Translations under genes and position numbers: made by a program | Part shown: piece after piece, positions 35,774 to 44,236 of the stretch | Layout of the letters: every line of letters starts with the position of its first letter | Numbering within the stretch: position 1 is the stretch's first letter | Source: Paraburkholderia susongensis | GTDB taxonomy: Bacteria > Pseudomonadota > Gammaproteobacteria > Burkholderiales > Burkholderiaceae | Direction: 5' to 3' | Assembly (NCBI RefSeq): GCF_900177725.1 | Contig: NZ_FXAT01000004.1 | Span: 496,001 to 560,000, forward strand | DNA: 64,000 bases | The notes under the pieces: generated by a model | Database searches by the model: none | The model's input: the letters and a program-made list of their open reading frames with translations, nothing else | Told to the model about the DNA's origin: nothing

Positions 35774-35833
35774 ATACGCGCCTCTCGCAGCAGCGTGAAA
35801 AAGATTCTCTTGAAGAAACCCGTGATAACTACA

Positions 35834-35856
35834 CCCCGAAGGAAATCCCTTCGGGG
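35834..35856 (-). repeat. Hairpin just after the porin stop codon
   Basis: CCCCGAAGG (35834-35842) pairs with CCTTCGGGG (35848-35856), 12 bases beyond the porin stop. There is no T-tract, so it may stabilise the mRNA 3' end ahead of the true terminator rather than terminate. Confidence 0.55.
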
Positions 35857-35868
35857 GATACCGTCCGC

Positions 35869-37026
35869 TTAGAACGAGTGCTGGATACCTGCGTACACGC
35901 CGCTTTGCGCGCGGCCTTGCAGCGGGTTATCCGTCGCAGCGGAGTAGCCAGCGTTGTTCGCGTTCAGACCGAAGTTCGCCGTACGGCTGTTGCGCACCGT
36001 TGCAGCCTGCAGGTCGAGCAGCGTGCGCTTGGACAGGTTGTACGAACCGCCAACCGTGTAGATCGTCGCATTGCCCGCGCCGTTGTTGCCGTTCACGTGG
36101 TAGACCGCGGCGATCAGCGCCGCAGCCGGCGTTGCCTGCCACGTCACGCCGCCCCATTCGTGATTGAGGGTGGTCGGCTGACCATACGCGACGCCCGTGG
36201 CACCTCCGGAACGCACCGCCTGGTAAGCACCCTGAATCTTGAACTGGCCGAGGAAGACGTTGAACATCGCCGTGTATTCACGCGATGCCGAGAACACGCC
36301 GTTGCCCGTGTTAGCCGAATTGATGCCGTTGTTGGCAACTGCGCCACCCCACAGTGCACCGGTCGTCGGGTTGCGGATTTCGTCGTACAGACCGCGGATC
36401 TGGAACAGCGAGTTCGTGTAGGTGACTTGTGCGCCAGCTTCGCGGCCTTGCGGCGTCGTGCCGTTGCCGTTCCAGCTCGTCGCGTTCGACAGCGCGTACT
36501 GGCCGTAGAAGTCAAAGCCCGCGATCTTCGGCGACTGGTACGCGAAGTTGTTGCTCGACTGCGGCCAGTTGCGGCCACGCACGAGCGATGCCGACGACCA
36601 GTTCGATTGACCGAACGGGTCGAAGTCCCACACGCCGTTCGAGATGAAGAGCATGCGGCCCATCGTGAACGTACCGTACTGGTCGTTCGCCAGACCCACC
36701 GTCGCCCAGCGATTGAAGAGACCGCCGCCGCCGGGGCCCGAACCCGTCATCGTGTTGAACGAGCCTTCCAACTGGAACAGGACCTTGTTGCCGCCACCGA
36801 TGTCCTCGACACCCTTCAAGCCCCACAGGCTGGTACCCCAGTCGCCGCTTTCAGCCTTGAAGCGGTTCGAACTGCCATTAGCCGCGCCGTTGGCGTTGGC
36901 ACCGGTCGGGACACCCGACATGTACTCGAGGCCCGCATCGAGGCGGCCGTACAGTGTCACGCTGCTTTGAGCGTGTGCGACAACGCCGGCCGACATCAGC
37001 GCTGCGGCGAGCAAAGCTTTCTTCAT
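35869..37026 (-). CDS. Outer-membrane porin (Gram-negative trimeric, OmpC-like)
   Basis: 385 residues. The signal peptide MKKALLAAALMSAGVVAHA is cleaved before QSSVTLYGRLDAGLEY, the standard opening of betaproteobacterial 16-strand porins. Alternating beta strands run throughout, and the protein ends in Phe (IQHSF), needed for BAM-dependent assembly. It forms a general diffusion channel for small polar solutes. The ATG at 37026 has GGAGGAGA upstream, which decides against the ATG four codons earlier. The 420-base upstream region is AT-rich and holds inverted repeats, suggesting regulated expression. Confidence 0.94.
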   Translation of the reverse strand: MKKALLAAALMSAGVVAHAQSSVTLYGRLDAGLEYMSGVPTGANANGAANGSSNRFKAESGDWGTSLWGLKGVEDIGGGNKVLFQLEGSFNTMTGSGPGGGGLFNRWATVGLANDQYGTFTMGRMLFISNGVWDFDPFGQSNWSSASLVRGRNWPQSSNNFAYQSPKIAGFDFYGQYALSNATSWNGNGTTPQGREAGAQVTYTNSLFQIRGLYDEIRNPTTGALWGGAVANNGINSANTGNGVFSASREYTAMFNVFLGQFKIQGAYQAVRSGGATGVAYGQPTTLNHEWGGVTWQATPAAALIAAVYHVNGNNGAGNATIYTVGGSYNLSKRTLLDLQAATVRNSRTANFGLNANNAGYSAATDNPLQGRAQSGVYAGIQHSF

Positions 37027-37376
37027 CTTCTCCTCCATACCCTGTCAAAAAAAGAAACCCAGTACTGCGAGTGGTGTTCGGACGCGAGTTGCACCGAACA
37101 GAAAGCGGTACCAGGGGAGATTGGCGGGTGGATAGGGTCTCCTGCCGTGACGCGTAGCCTTGAGCTATCTGTGCGTCATGCCGATTCCTCGCCGACCGGT
37201 TCTCCTCTGTGCTTTGAAGTGAAACTACTTTTAATCAACTTTGTTTTGCTACTTTGGTTACTAATTTATCAAAAATAACTTTAGCTGGGAGAAGAAATTG
37301 GCACCTCCCTCAGACGGTGTCGCCAAATTGCAATACGAATGTGAACTGCAACTTGCCGGAGTTCCCTGGAAGGGTA
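37027..37376 (-). promoter_or_regulatory. Upstream region of the porin gene
   Basis: About 350 bases with an AT-rich core (about 37210-37290) unlike the rest of the window. Read toward the porin it contains TTGATAAATTAG and AAAGTAG repeats that could be UP-element and promoter. No single -35/-10 pair is convincing. No ORF is supported. Confidence 0.4.
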
Positions 37377-37377
37377 C

Positions 37378-37412
37378 GCAAACCCTTGTCTGACAAGGGA
37401 CTCACGGTTTGC
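37378..37412. repeat. Nested inverted repeats between hisP and the porin
   Basis: An inner hairpin CCCTTGT-CTG-ACAAGGG (37383-37399) sits inside an outer pair GCAAAC (37378-37383) and GTTTGC (37407-37412). It lies on neither side of a gene end, so it could be an operator or a structured RNA element in a long leader. Confidence 0.4.
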
Positions 37413-37540
37413 CTGGGGACGTACTAAGGATTGCCACTATTGACGCTCAGAAAGTGGCGAGGTATCGCGAAAAAGCAACACGGAAGGCCGTTCCGGCGGG
37501 TTTTTGGCGGTCCGAACGGCCGTGATGAGTAAAGAGAGGA

Positions 37541-37568
37541 AATAAAAAAAGGCGCTTGTAAGCGCCTT
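37541..37568 (-). terminator. Intrinsic terminator of the hisQ-hisM-hisP unit
   Basis: GGCGCT (37551-37556), loop, AGCGCC (37561-37566); read on the minus strand it is followed by TTTTTTTATT. It lies about 60 bases after hisP. Confidence 0.8.
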
Positions 37569-37595
37569 GTAAAACTACATTAACTACAAATTGCA

Positions 37596-37620
37596 GCGCA
37601 GCCCGCCTAACGGGCTGCGC
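37596..37620 (-). terminator. Strong hairpin immediately after hisP
   Basis: GCGCAGCCCG (37596-37605) and CGGGCTGCGC (37611-37620) form a 10-bp stem 5 bases past the hisP stop. The T-tract is poor, so it probably acts with the downstream terminator at 37541-37568. Confidence 0.55.
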
Positions 37621-37625
37621 GCAGT

Positions 37626-38405
37626 TTACTTGAGACTGCCCGAGAGGAACTGCTTGAGGCGTTCGCTCTTCGTGTTCCTGAATACTTCGTCGGGATGGCC
37701 TTCTTCTTCGACGCGGCCCTGATGCAGGAACATCACGTGATTCGACACGTTGCGCGCGAATCCCATTTCGTGGGTCACGACGATCATCGTGCGGCCTTCC
37801 TCGGCGAGCTTCTGCATGACCTTGAGCACTTCGCCGACGAGTTCGGGATCGAGTGCGGAGGTCGGTTCGTCGAACAGCATCACGTCGGGATGCATCGCGA
37901 GCGCGCGCGCAATCGCGACGCGCTGCTGCTGCCCGCCCGACAGATGCGACGGATACTGTTTCTCGAGACGCGGCGCGAGACCGACCTTCTCGAGATATTC
38001 GCGCGCGCGTTCTTCGGCTTCCTTGCGCTTCAGGCCGAGCACATGCACCGGCGCCTCGATGATGTTCTCGAGCACGTTCATGTGCGACCACAGGTTGAAG
38101 TGCTGGAACACCATCGCGAGCCTGGTGCGCACGCGCTGCAACTGCTTCGGGTCCGACACGCGCAACGCGCCGTCCTTGGCGGTTTGCGTACGCACTTCCT
38201 CGCCGTCGACGAAAATGCGCCCGGCGTTCGGCTGTTCGAGAAAGTTGATGCAGCGGAGCATCGTGCTCTTGCCCGAGCCGGACGAACCGATCACGCTGAT
38301 GACGTCGCCGGCATCGGCCTTCAGCGACACGCCCTTGAGGACTTCGTTGTCGCCGTATTTTTTGTGAAGCTCGTCGACGAAGAGCTTCTGCTTCTTGGTG
38401 TTCAT
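37626..38405 (-). CDS. hisP: Histidine/basic amino acid ABC transporter ATPase
   Basis: 259 residues. Walker A is GSSGSGKST, the Q-loop [17 protein letters not shown], the signature LSGGQQQR, Walker B VMLFDEP, and the switch His lies in VVTHEMGFA. The NLWSHM segment and [11 protein letters not shown] insertion match HisP-type ATPases of the histidine and lysine/arginine/ornithine system. The ATG at 38405 has AAGGA upstream. It is the last gene of the hisQ-hisM-hisP unit. Confidence 0.94.
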   Translation of the reverse strand: MNTKKQKLFVDELHKKYGDNEVLKGVSLKADAGDVISVIGSSGSGKSTMLRCINFLEQPNAGRIFVDGEEVRTQTAKDGALRVSDPKQLQRVRTRLAMVFQHFNLWSHMNVLENIIEAPVHVLGLKRKEAEERAREYLEKVGLAPRLEKQYPSHLSGGQQQRVAIARALAMHPDVMLFDEPTSALDPELVGEVLKVMQKLAEEGRTMIVVTHEMGFARNVSNHVMFLHQGRVEEEGHPDEVFRNTKSERLKQFLSGSLK

Positions 38406-38451
38406 CAGGATCCTTGACGAGCTTGCCTGGCTTAGGGCGCGGTGCCCAACG

Positions 38452-39165
38452 TTATTTGCCTTGCGGCCGCAGGTAAGCGAGCCAGCGACGCTCGGCGCGG
38501 CGGAACAGCCACACGAGCGCGAAAGAAATACATAGATACAGCAGCGCGGCGATACCGAACGCATTGAACGACTGATACGTCGCGGAGTTCACGTCGCGCG
38601 CGATCTTGAGGATGTCCGGCACCGTGGCCGTGAACGCGACCGTGGTCGCGTGCAGCATCAGGATCACTTCGTTGCTGTAGTAGGGCAGCGCGCGGCGCAG
38701 CGCCGAGGGCAGAATCACGCGCCGGTACAGCGTGAACGACGACATGCCGTACGCGCGCGCCGCTTCGATCTCGCCGTACGGCGTCGCCTTGATCGCGCCC
38801 GCGAAGATCTCGGTCGTGTACGCGCAGGTGTTCAGCGTGAACGCGAGCAGCGTGCAATGCATGCCGTCGCGAAAGAACGCGTTGGTCAGCTCGTTGTTGC
38901 GGATGATCTCGAGGCTGTAGAGACCGGTGTAGCACAGCAGCAGCTGCACGTAGAGCGGCGTGCCGCGGAAGATGTACGTGTAGAGCCACACCATGCCGGA
39001 GAGCCACTTCTTCTTCGACACGCGCGCAACCGCGAGCGGCACCGAGAGACAGAAGCCGAGCCCGATCGACACGACCAGCAGCCACAGCGTGATCGCGACA
39101 CCGGTGAAGCGGTAGCCGTCGGTGAAGAGATAGTTGCGCCAGTATTCCTGAATGATCGCAATCAT
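38452..39165 (-). CDS. hisM: Histidine/basic amino acid ABC transporter permease HisM
   Basis: 237 residues with five hydrophobic helices. [23 protein letters not shown] and the EAA loop [23 protein letters not shown] are typical of HisM. Its ATG overlaps the hisQ stop (ATGA), indicating translational coupling. It forms the inner-membrane channel with HisQ. Confidence 0.94.
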   Translation of the reverse strand: MIAIIQEYWRNYLFTDGYRFTGVAITLWLLVVSIGLGFCLSVPLAVARVSKKKWLSGMVWLYTYIFRGTPLYVQLLLCYTGLYSLEIIRNNELTNAFFRDGMHCTLLAFTLNTCAYTTEIFAGAIKATPYGEIEAARAYGMSSFTLYRRVILPSALRRALPYYSNEVILMLHATTVAFTATVPDILKIARDVNSATYQSFNAFGIAALLYLCISFALVWLFRRAERRWLAYLRPQGK

Positions 39166-39851
39166 AGATCCGCCTTTCGCACGCCAGTCGAGTAACGCTT
39201 TTCGAGGTACATCAGCACGAAGTTGGACACGGTGGTGATGACGAGATAGATCGCCCCGGCAAGCAGCGTGAAGAAGAAGAACCGCAGCGTGCCCTTGCCG
39301 GCGTCCTGCGAGGCCTTGACGACGTCGGCGAGACCGATGATCGACACGAGCGCGGTCGCCTTGACCATCACCTGCCAGTTGTTGCCGATGCCCGGCAGCG
39401 CGAAACGCATCATCTGCGGGAACATCACGCGCGAGAACACCTGCCAGCTCGTCATGCCGTAGGCGGCGCCCGCTTCGAGCTGGCCGCGCGGCACGGCGAG
39501 AAACGCGCCGCGGAAGGTCTCGGTGAAGTACGCGCCGTAGATGAAGCCGAGCACCGCGACACCGGCCACGAACGGATCGATGTCGATCTGATCCCAGCCG
39601 AACGCGTCGGTCAGGTTGTTCAGCCAGATCTGGATGCTGTAGAAGAGCAGCAGCATCAGCACCAGATCGGGCACGCCGCGCACGAGCGTCGTGTACACGG
39701 TGCCGATGCCGTAGGAGACGCGGTTTTTCGACAGTTTCGCGGCCGCGCCGAGGAGGCCCAGCACGAAAGCGAGCACGAGCGACAACACCGCCAGTTTGAC
39801 GGTTTGCCAGGTGCCGCTGAGAAGCAGCGGGCCGTAGCCTTGAAGGAACAT
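39162..39851 (-). CDS. hisQ: Histidine/basic amino acid ABC transporter permease HisQ
   Basis: 229 residues. It starts MFLQGYGPLLLSGTWQTVKLAVLSL, as in HisQ; TLVRGVPDLVLMLLLFYSIQIWLN and the EAA loop GQLEAGAAYGMTSWQVFSRVMFPQ follow. The ATG at 39851 is chosen because upstream sequence in the same frame is Arg-rich and not family-like. It overlaps hisM by four bases. It is separated from the binding protein gene by a 463-base gap. Confidence 0.94.
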   Translation of the reverse strand: MFLQGYGPLLLSGTWQTVKLAVLSLVLAFVLGLLGAAAKLSKNRVSYGIGTVYTTLVRGVPDLVLMLLLFYSIQIWLNNLTDAFGWDQIDIDPFVAGVAVLGFIYGAYFTETFRGAFLAVPRGQLEAGAAYGMTSWQVFSRVMFPQMMRFALPGIGNNWQVMVKATALVSIIGLADVVKASQDAGKGTLRFFFFTLLAGAIYLVITTVSNFVLMYLEKRYSTGVRKADL

Positions 39852-40314
39852 ATGAAGTCCTTGACGATGCGCTTGTGACGCATCGCGAAAGACGCGGCCC
39901 GTGTCGCACCGCGTGTGCCGCGAGCGCTCGGCTCGCCGTAACCTGCGGCGCACAGCGCACCGCTGTGCAAATCATGCTGCAGAACCGTTGCCGCTCCTGC
40001 AGCGCGCTTTTGGGACTTTCGTCTCGAGTTGTTTTGAATCTACTGCCGGGTTCTGCCACTGCCGCCGGCCATAAGGTTACCCTCTCGCCGGCTCTTACGA
40101 AGCCCCGGTAAAGCCCGTGCGGGCAAGTCCCGAGTCTCGTGGATGCTGCCTGCTGCGCGCGGCCGCCGTGCCGGCGGCTCGCCTCGCCGGTGCGCCCGAT
40201 GCTTCGCCGGGCGTCTTGTCCAGCGTTGCGTCCGGCATGTCGTGCGCCGACCAGCCTGTTGTTCCGCTTTTTGTCCTGCTTCTTTCCTGCTTCTTGTCGT
40301 GTTTCCTGTCCCGC
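39852..40314. other. Gap between the binding-protein gene and hisQ
   Basis: 463 bases inside what is otherwise a single transport locus, with no supported ORF. A short tandem TCCTGCTTCTT-type repeat lies near 40275-40300. Such a gap after a binding protein gene often holds a processing or attenuation hairpin that lets the binding protein be made in excess, but no clear terminator is visible here. Confidence 0.4.
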
Positions 40315-41091
40315 CTAGCGCCCAGGATAGATGTCGAAGTCGAAGTATTGCTTCTCGAGCTTTTTGAACGTGCCGTCCTGGTGAACCTCGGCGAGCGCCT
40401 CGTTGAACATCGCCTTCAGATCGGCGTCGCTCTTGCGCAGGCCGATCGCGGTGCCTTCGCCGATCGTCTGCGGATCCTTCACTTCCGGACCGGCCCAGCC
40501 AAAGCCCTTGCCGCGCGGCGTCTTCAGGAAACCGGCGTCGGCCTGGACCGCGTCCTGCAGCGCGGCGTCGAGGCGGCCCGAAGCGAGATCCGCATACACC
40601 TGATCCTGATTCTGATAGGACACCACGGTCACGCCCTTCGGCTCCCACCAGAGCTTCGCGTACTGTTCCTGCGTCGAACCCTGCTCGACGCCGACGCGCT
40701 TGCCCTTCAGCGATTCAGGCGTGGGCAGGAGCGGCGAGCCGGTCTTCGCGATCATGCGGGCCGGTGCGTCGAACAGCTTGTCGGAGAAGTCGATCTGCTC
40801 GCGGCGCTTGTCGGTGATGGTCAGCGAGGAAATGATCGCGTCGAACTTGCGCGCCTTCAGCGCCGGGATGATGCCGTCGAGGTCCTGCGCGACCCACACG
40901 CACTTCACGTTCATCTTCGCGCACAGTGCGCGGGTCAGATCGGCGTCGAAACCGACGATCTCGCCGCTCGGCGCCTTCGATTCGAACGGCGGGTAACTGG
41001 CGTCGACCCCGATGCGCACGGTTTTCCATTCTTTCGCCATTGCGCCGGTGGCTATGACTGCAAGCGCCACGCACAGTGCGAACTTCTTCAT
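40315..41091 (-). CDS. Lysine/arginine/ornithine/histidine-type substrate-binding protein
   Basis: 258 residues. The signal peptide MKKFALCVALAVIATGAMA is followed by a cluster 3 binding protein: VRIGVDASYPPFESKAPSGE, GFDADLTRALCAKMNVKCVWV with two Cys as in ArgT/HisJ, LDGIIPALKARKFDAIISSLTIT and KGKRVGVEQGSTQEQ. It collects basic amino acids in the periplasm for the HisQMP complex encoded downstream on the same strand. AGGAGA precedes the ATG at 41091. Confidence 0.93.
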   Translation of the reverse strand: MKKFALCVALAVIATGAMAKEWKTVRIGVDASYPPFESKAPSGEIVGFDADLTRALCAKMNVKCVWVAQDLDGIIPALKARKFDAIISSLTITDKRREQIDFSDKLFDAPARMIAKTGSPLLPTPESLKGKRVGVEQGSTQEQYAKLWWEPKGVTVVSYQNQDQVYADLASGRLDAALQDAVQADAGFLKTPRGKGFGWAGPEVKDPQTIGEGTAIGLRKSDADLKAMFNEALAEVHQDGTFKKLEKQYFDFDIYPGR

Positions 41092-41765
41092 GTTTCTCCT
41101 GGATCAAACTGATCGTCGTGAGGATTCGACTCGACGAGCGCCGGCGCAGGGCCGACGGTCGCTATTCTAGGCGGTCAAAATTGCCGTGCCGCGCGGGATG
41201 CTGCCTTGGTCGGCGCAACGGCTTTTTCGACGCGGCGCGCGTATCGGGGCGCGTTTCGCGGGGGCCTGCAACTTGCCGCGTACCCGCCGCGAGCCGCTTG
41301 TAGCCCAGCCGACGAGGCGCGCCACCGCGTCATGAACGAGCCACAGGACGTCCACGCGTCCCGAAAAGCGCGGTATTTTACCCGAAGAGCGGCGAGGCGC
41401 CAGTCCGGGGCGGCAGCGGGGGAAACTGGCCGCCACGGGTGTTGTGCGCGTGCGACGCGGTGATGCCGTTTTCCGGCGGCGTTGGGGTTGGGGCGGTTGG
41501 AATTCCTTGTGTTTTTGCGTTGCGCAGCCGTTCGAGTGCGGGTGCTGCACGTGTTCGTCGCGGCTGGAGTTGGCTGTCGAGGCCGTCGCGGTGCTGTCGT
41601 GCGCGTGGTGTGCGCTGGGGCGGAGGCCCGAAAGCCCGAGCGCCTTGCCGCCCGCGCGATTGCGCGCACCGATGGAACACTCCGGTGCGTGAGCGCCGAT
41701 TGTTAAGTGCCCGCGTCGCCCCTACATTCCCTGCATCACTTTGTTGACTTACCGGGAGACTTTCC
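41092..41765. other. Divergent intergenic region between the binding protein and pirin genes
   Basis: About 675 bases. Several short open frames exist on both strands but none shows a protein family, a ribosome binding site or consistent codon use. Promoters for the binding protein (minus) and pirin (plus) must lie at its ends. I see no hairpin or repeat of note. Confidence 0.5.
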
Positions 41766-42476
41766 ATGATCGAGATTCGCCGTTCCGAAGAACGCGGCCA
41801 TGCCAACCACGGCTGGCTCGATTCGTATCACAGCTTCTCGTTTGCCGATTACCGCGATCCGCAGCACGTGCATTTCGGGCCGCTGCGCGTCATCAATGAA
41901 GACCGCATCGAAGGCGGCCAGGGTTTCGGTGCGCACGGCCATCGCGACATGGAAATCGTCACGTACGTGCTCGAGGGCGCGCTCGCGCATCGCGACAGCA
42001 TGGGCAACGGCTCGACGATCCGTCCCGGCGATGTGCAGCGCATGAGCGCCGGTACCGGCGTGCAGCACAGCGAGTTCAACGCGTCGCGCGACGAGCCGGC
42101 GCATCTGCTGCAGATCTGGGTGATTCCGCGCCGCGCGGGCGATCAACCCGGCTATGAGGAAAAGCGTTTCGACGACGCGAGCAAGCGCGGCCGTCTGCGC
42201 GTGATCGCATCGCCCGATGGCCGCGACGGCTCGGTGACGATTCATGCCGATGCATCGATCCACGCGGGCCTGTTCGACGGCGCGGAAACGGCCACGTTCG
42301 CGCTGCCGGCGGGACGCCTCGCCTATGTGCACGTCGCGCGCGGCGCGCTGACGGTGAACGGCACGCCGCTCAAGGCAGGCGATGCGGCCAAGCTCAGCGA
42401 CACCGATACTGTCACGCTGGAGAAGGGCAATAACGCGGAAGTGCTCCTGTTCGATCTCGGCCAGTTGAACGGCTGA
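41766..42476 (+). CDS. Pirin-family protein (YhhW-type quercetinase-like)
   Basis: 236 residues with the double-cupin pirin fold. All four metal ligands known from YhhW are in place: His57 and His59 (FGAHGHRDMEIVTYV), and His101 and Glu103 (GTGVQHSEFN). YhhW has quercetin 2,3-dioxygenase activity in vitro; the role in the cell is unclear. The start RRSEERGHANHGWLDSYHSFSF is standard. Single gene, closed by the terminator at 42673-42703. Confidence 0.93.
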   Translation: MIEIRRSEERGHANHGWLDSYHSFSFADYRDPQHVHFGPLRVINEDRIEGGQGFGAHGHRDMEIVTYVLEGALAHRDSMGNGSTIRPGDVQRMSAGTGVQHSEFNASRDEPAHLLQIWVIPRRAGDQPGYEEKRFDDASKRGRLRVIASPDGRDGSVTIHADASIHAGLFDGAETATFALPAGRLAYVHVARGALTVNGTPLKAGDAAKLSDTDTVTLEKGNNAEVLLFDLGQLNG

Positions 42477-42600
42477 TTCGCTGGTTCGCTCGCGGCGATT
42501 GCGGCGATGAATGCGAGTGCAACGAGTCCGCAGCTCGTGCACCGCAAAACGCGAACGCCAGCGGCACGGCTATAAAACAGCGGTGGAACGAACGAGCCGG

Positions 42601-42662
42601 AGCGGCCATGAGGAGGCCATGAGGAGGCCATGAAGTGGCCATGAAGCGGCCGTGAAGCAGCC
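42601..42662. repeat. 11-bp tandem repeat after the pirin gene
   Basis: Five to six imperfect copies of GGCCATGAGGA (variants GAAGT, GAAGC), in non-coding DNA just before the terminator hairpin. Confidence 0.7.
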
Positions 42663-42672
42663 TTAAACGGGA

Positions 42673-42703
42673 AACGCCACGGAAAACCTCTTTCCGTGGC
42701 GTT
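42673..42703. terminator. Bidirectional terminator between the pirin and Spy-like genes
   Basis: AACGCCACGGAAA (42673-42685) and TTTCCGTGGCGTT (42691-42703) form a 13-bp stem with a 5-base loop, placed between two convergent genes. T-rich on the plus side (GTTTC) and moderately on the minus side. Confidence 0.75.
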
Positions 42704-42757
42704 GTTTCATTCGCGAGGCGGCCACCCAGGCCCGCCCCGCGTGATACAAGGTGCCGC

Positions 42758-43291
42758 TTACTGATTGGCGGCCGGCGCCGACGCCGCGCCCTTGCGATGC
42801 TCCCAGCGCTCGCGCATCTTTTCGTGACGCTGCTCCATCTTCGCGAAGCGTTGCTTCAGCGCGGTGCTGACGGTGGTTTTCTGCTGGTCGTTCAGTCCGT
42901 TATAGAACTTGAGCCAGGCGTCGGTGGTTTGCTGACGCAGTTGCGCATCTTTCTGCTCGATCTGCTGGTGCGTCGCGGCCATCGCATTCAGATCGAGGAT
43001 GGGCTGCTGCTGCGCCGCCTTGAACTGACTGCGGGCTTGCTCGTGATTGGCGCGCATCGCTTCGTGGTTCTGCTTCATCGTATCGAGCGCGCTCTGCCAC
43101 AGCTTTTCCTGATCTGCGTTCAGCTTCAACTGGTCGTGAAGTTGGGTCAGCTGCTGCATGAAGCGGCCGTGCCAGCCGCCGGGGCCGCCGTGTGCGTGTT
43201 CGGCGGGTTGAGCCGCATAGGAGGCGCCGGCGCCGAGAGCGAGAGCGGTAGCGGCAACGGCGAGAACGCGCGACATCATTTTGGTGGACAT
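42758..43291 (-). CDS. Spy/CpxP-family periplasmic chaperone-like protein
   Basis: 177 residues. A signal peptide (about 1-26, ending GASYAAQPAEH) precedes an all-helical domain rich in Gln, Lys and His. LTQLHDQLKLNADQEKLW and LNDQQKTTV are the two LTxxQ-like repeats of the Spy/CpxP family, periplasmic proteins that hold unfolded proteins or sense envelope stress and metals. AAGGAG is six bases before the ATG at 43291. It faces away from an OmpR-type response regulator gene with GTAAT/GTAAC direct-repeat boxes in between, so it is likely a target of that system. Confidence 0.85.
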   Translation of the reverse strand: MSTKMMSRVLAVAATALALGAGASYAAQPAEHAHGGPGGWHGRFMQQLTQLHDQLKLNADQEKLWQSALDTMKQNHEAMRANHEQARSQFKAAQQQPILDLNAMAATHQQIEQKDAQLRQQTTDAWLKFYNGLNDQQKTTVSTALKQRFAKMEQRHEKMRERWEHRKGAASAPAANQ

Positions 43292-43410
43292 ATAAGGCTC
43301 CTTGTAATGGAATAGCCGACGATGCAATCGGTCATGCGGACTGCCTGCATTCGGTAAGGCACAGCGTAAAGAACTGCGCCGGCCGCTGTGTTACGCGTTT
43401 CGGGGCGGCT

Positions 43411-43425
43411 ATTACCATGCATTAC
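43411..43425 (-). promoter_or_regulatory. Response-regulator box (GTAAT-N5-GTAAT) facing the Spy-like gene
   Basis: On the minus strand GTAAT GCATG GTAAT, a 10-bp-period direct repeat in the form bound by OmpR-family regulators; the CpxR consensus is GTAAA-N5-GTAAA. It lies 120 bases upstream of the Spy-like start. Confidence 0.5.
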
Positions 43426-43439
43426 GCGCGCCTTTCACC

Positions 43440-43454
43440 GTAACACCCCGTAAC
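43440..43454 (+). promoter_or_regulatory. Response-regulator box (GTAAC-N5-GTAAC) facing the OmpR-type gene
   Basis: GTAAC ACCCC GTAAC on the plus strand, a perfect direct repeat with 10-bp period, 57 bases upstream of the response regulator start. It mirrors the minus-strand box at 43411-43425 and suggests autoregulation. Confidence 0.5.
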
Positions 43455-43510
43455 CCTTGAGGCGTTTCGGAAAACGAAATCCCTTTCTGCTGAGCGTTAA
43501 ACTCCATCCC

Positions 43511-44236
43511 ATGGCTACTCAAATCCTGGTTGTCGACGACGACGTCGAATTGCGCGATCTGCTGCGCGACTATCTTGCCCGTCAAGGCATCGAAGTGTCG
43601 GTGCTGCACGACGCGGGCTCACTCGAGCGCCGGCTCGAACGCGAGCGTCCGGACCTCATCGTGCTGGATCTGATGATGCCGGGTGTGGACGGACTCACCG
43701 CGCTGCGCAAGCTGCGCGCATCGGGCGACGATATCCCCGTCATCATGCTCACGGCGCGTGCGGACGACGTCGACCGTATCGTCGGGCTCGAACTCGGCGC
43801 GGACGACTATCTGGGCAAGCCATTCAATCCGCGCGAGCTGCTCGCGCGCGTGCAGGCGGTGCTGCGCCGCCGCCGCACGCTGCCTTCGGCGGCCGCGCCC
43901 GAGCAGCGCGAGCCGTTCAGCTTCGGCCGCTTCACGCTCGACTTCCAGTCGCGCACGCTGCATCTCGAAGACAAGCCGCTCACGCTGTCGGGCAGCGAAT
44001 TCGCGCTGCTGAAGATCTTCGTCAATCACCCCATGCGCACGCTCACGCGCGAGCGCCTGCTGGAGCTGCTGCACGGTCCCGAGTACGACGGCACCGATCG
44101 CGGCATCGACGTGCAGGTGTGGCGTCTGCGCCGCATTCTCGAAACCGATCCGTCCACGCCGCGCTTCATCCAGACGGTGCGCGGCCGTGGTTACGTGTTC
44201 GTGCCGGACGGCGAGCAGCATGCGTCGACCCATTGA
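43511..44236 (+). CDS. OmpR-family response regulator
   Basis: 241 residues. The receiver domain has the acidic pocket VVDDD, phospho-acceptor Asp53 (VLDLMMP), Thr in LTARAD and Lys in GKPFNP. The C-terminal winged helix has GSEFALLKIF, LTRERLLELL, RGIDVQVWRLRRILE and the final RGRGYVFV. The closest pattern is OmpR itself (VDRIVGLELGADDYxxKPFNPRELLARVQAVLRRR). It controls genes after phosphorylation by the kinase encoded next, whose ATG lies 17 bases inside this gene's end. The ATG at 43511 matches the family. Confidence 0.93.
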   Translation: MATQILVVDDDVELRDLLRDYLARQGIEVSVLHDAGSLERRLERERPDLIVLDLMMPGVDGLTALRKLRASGDDIPVIMLTARADDVDRIVGLELGADDYLGKPFNPRELLARVQAVLRRRRTLPSAAAPEQREPFSFGRFTLDFQSRTLHLEDKPLTLSGSEFALLKIFVNHPMRTLTRERLLELLHGPEYDGTDRGIDVQVWRLRRILETDPSTPRFIQTVRGRGYVFVPDGEQHASTH

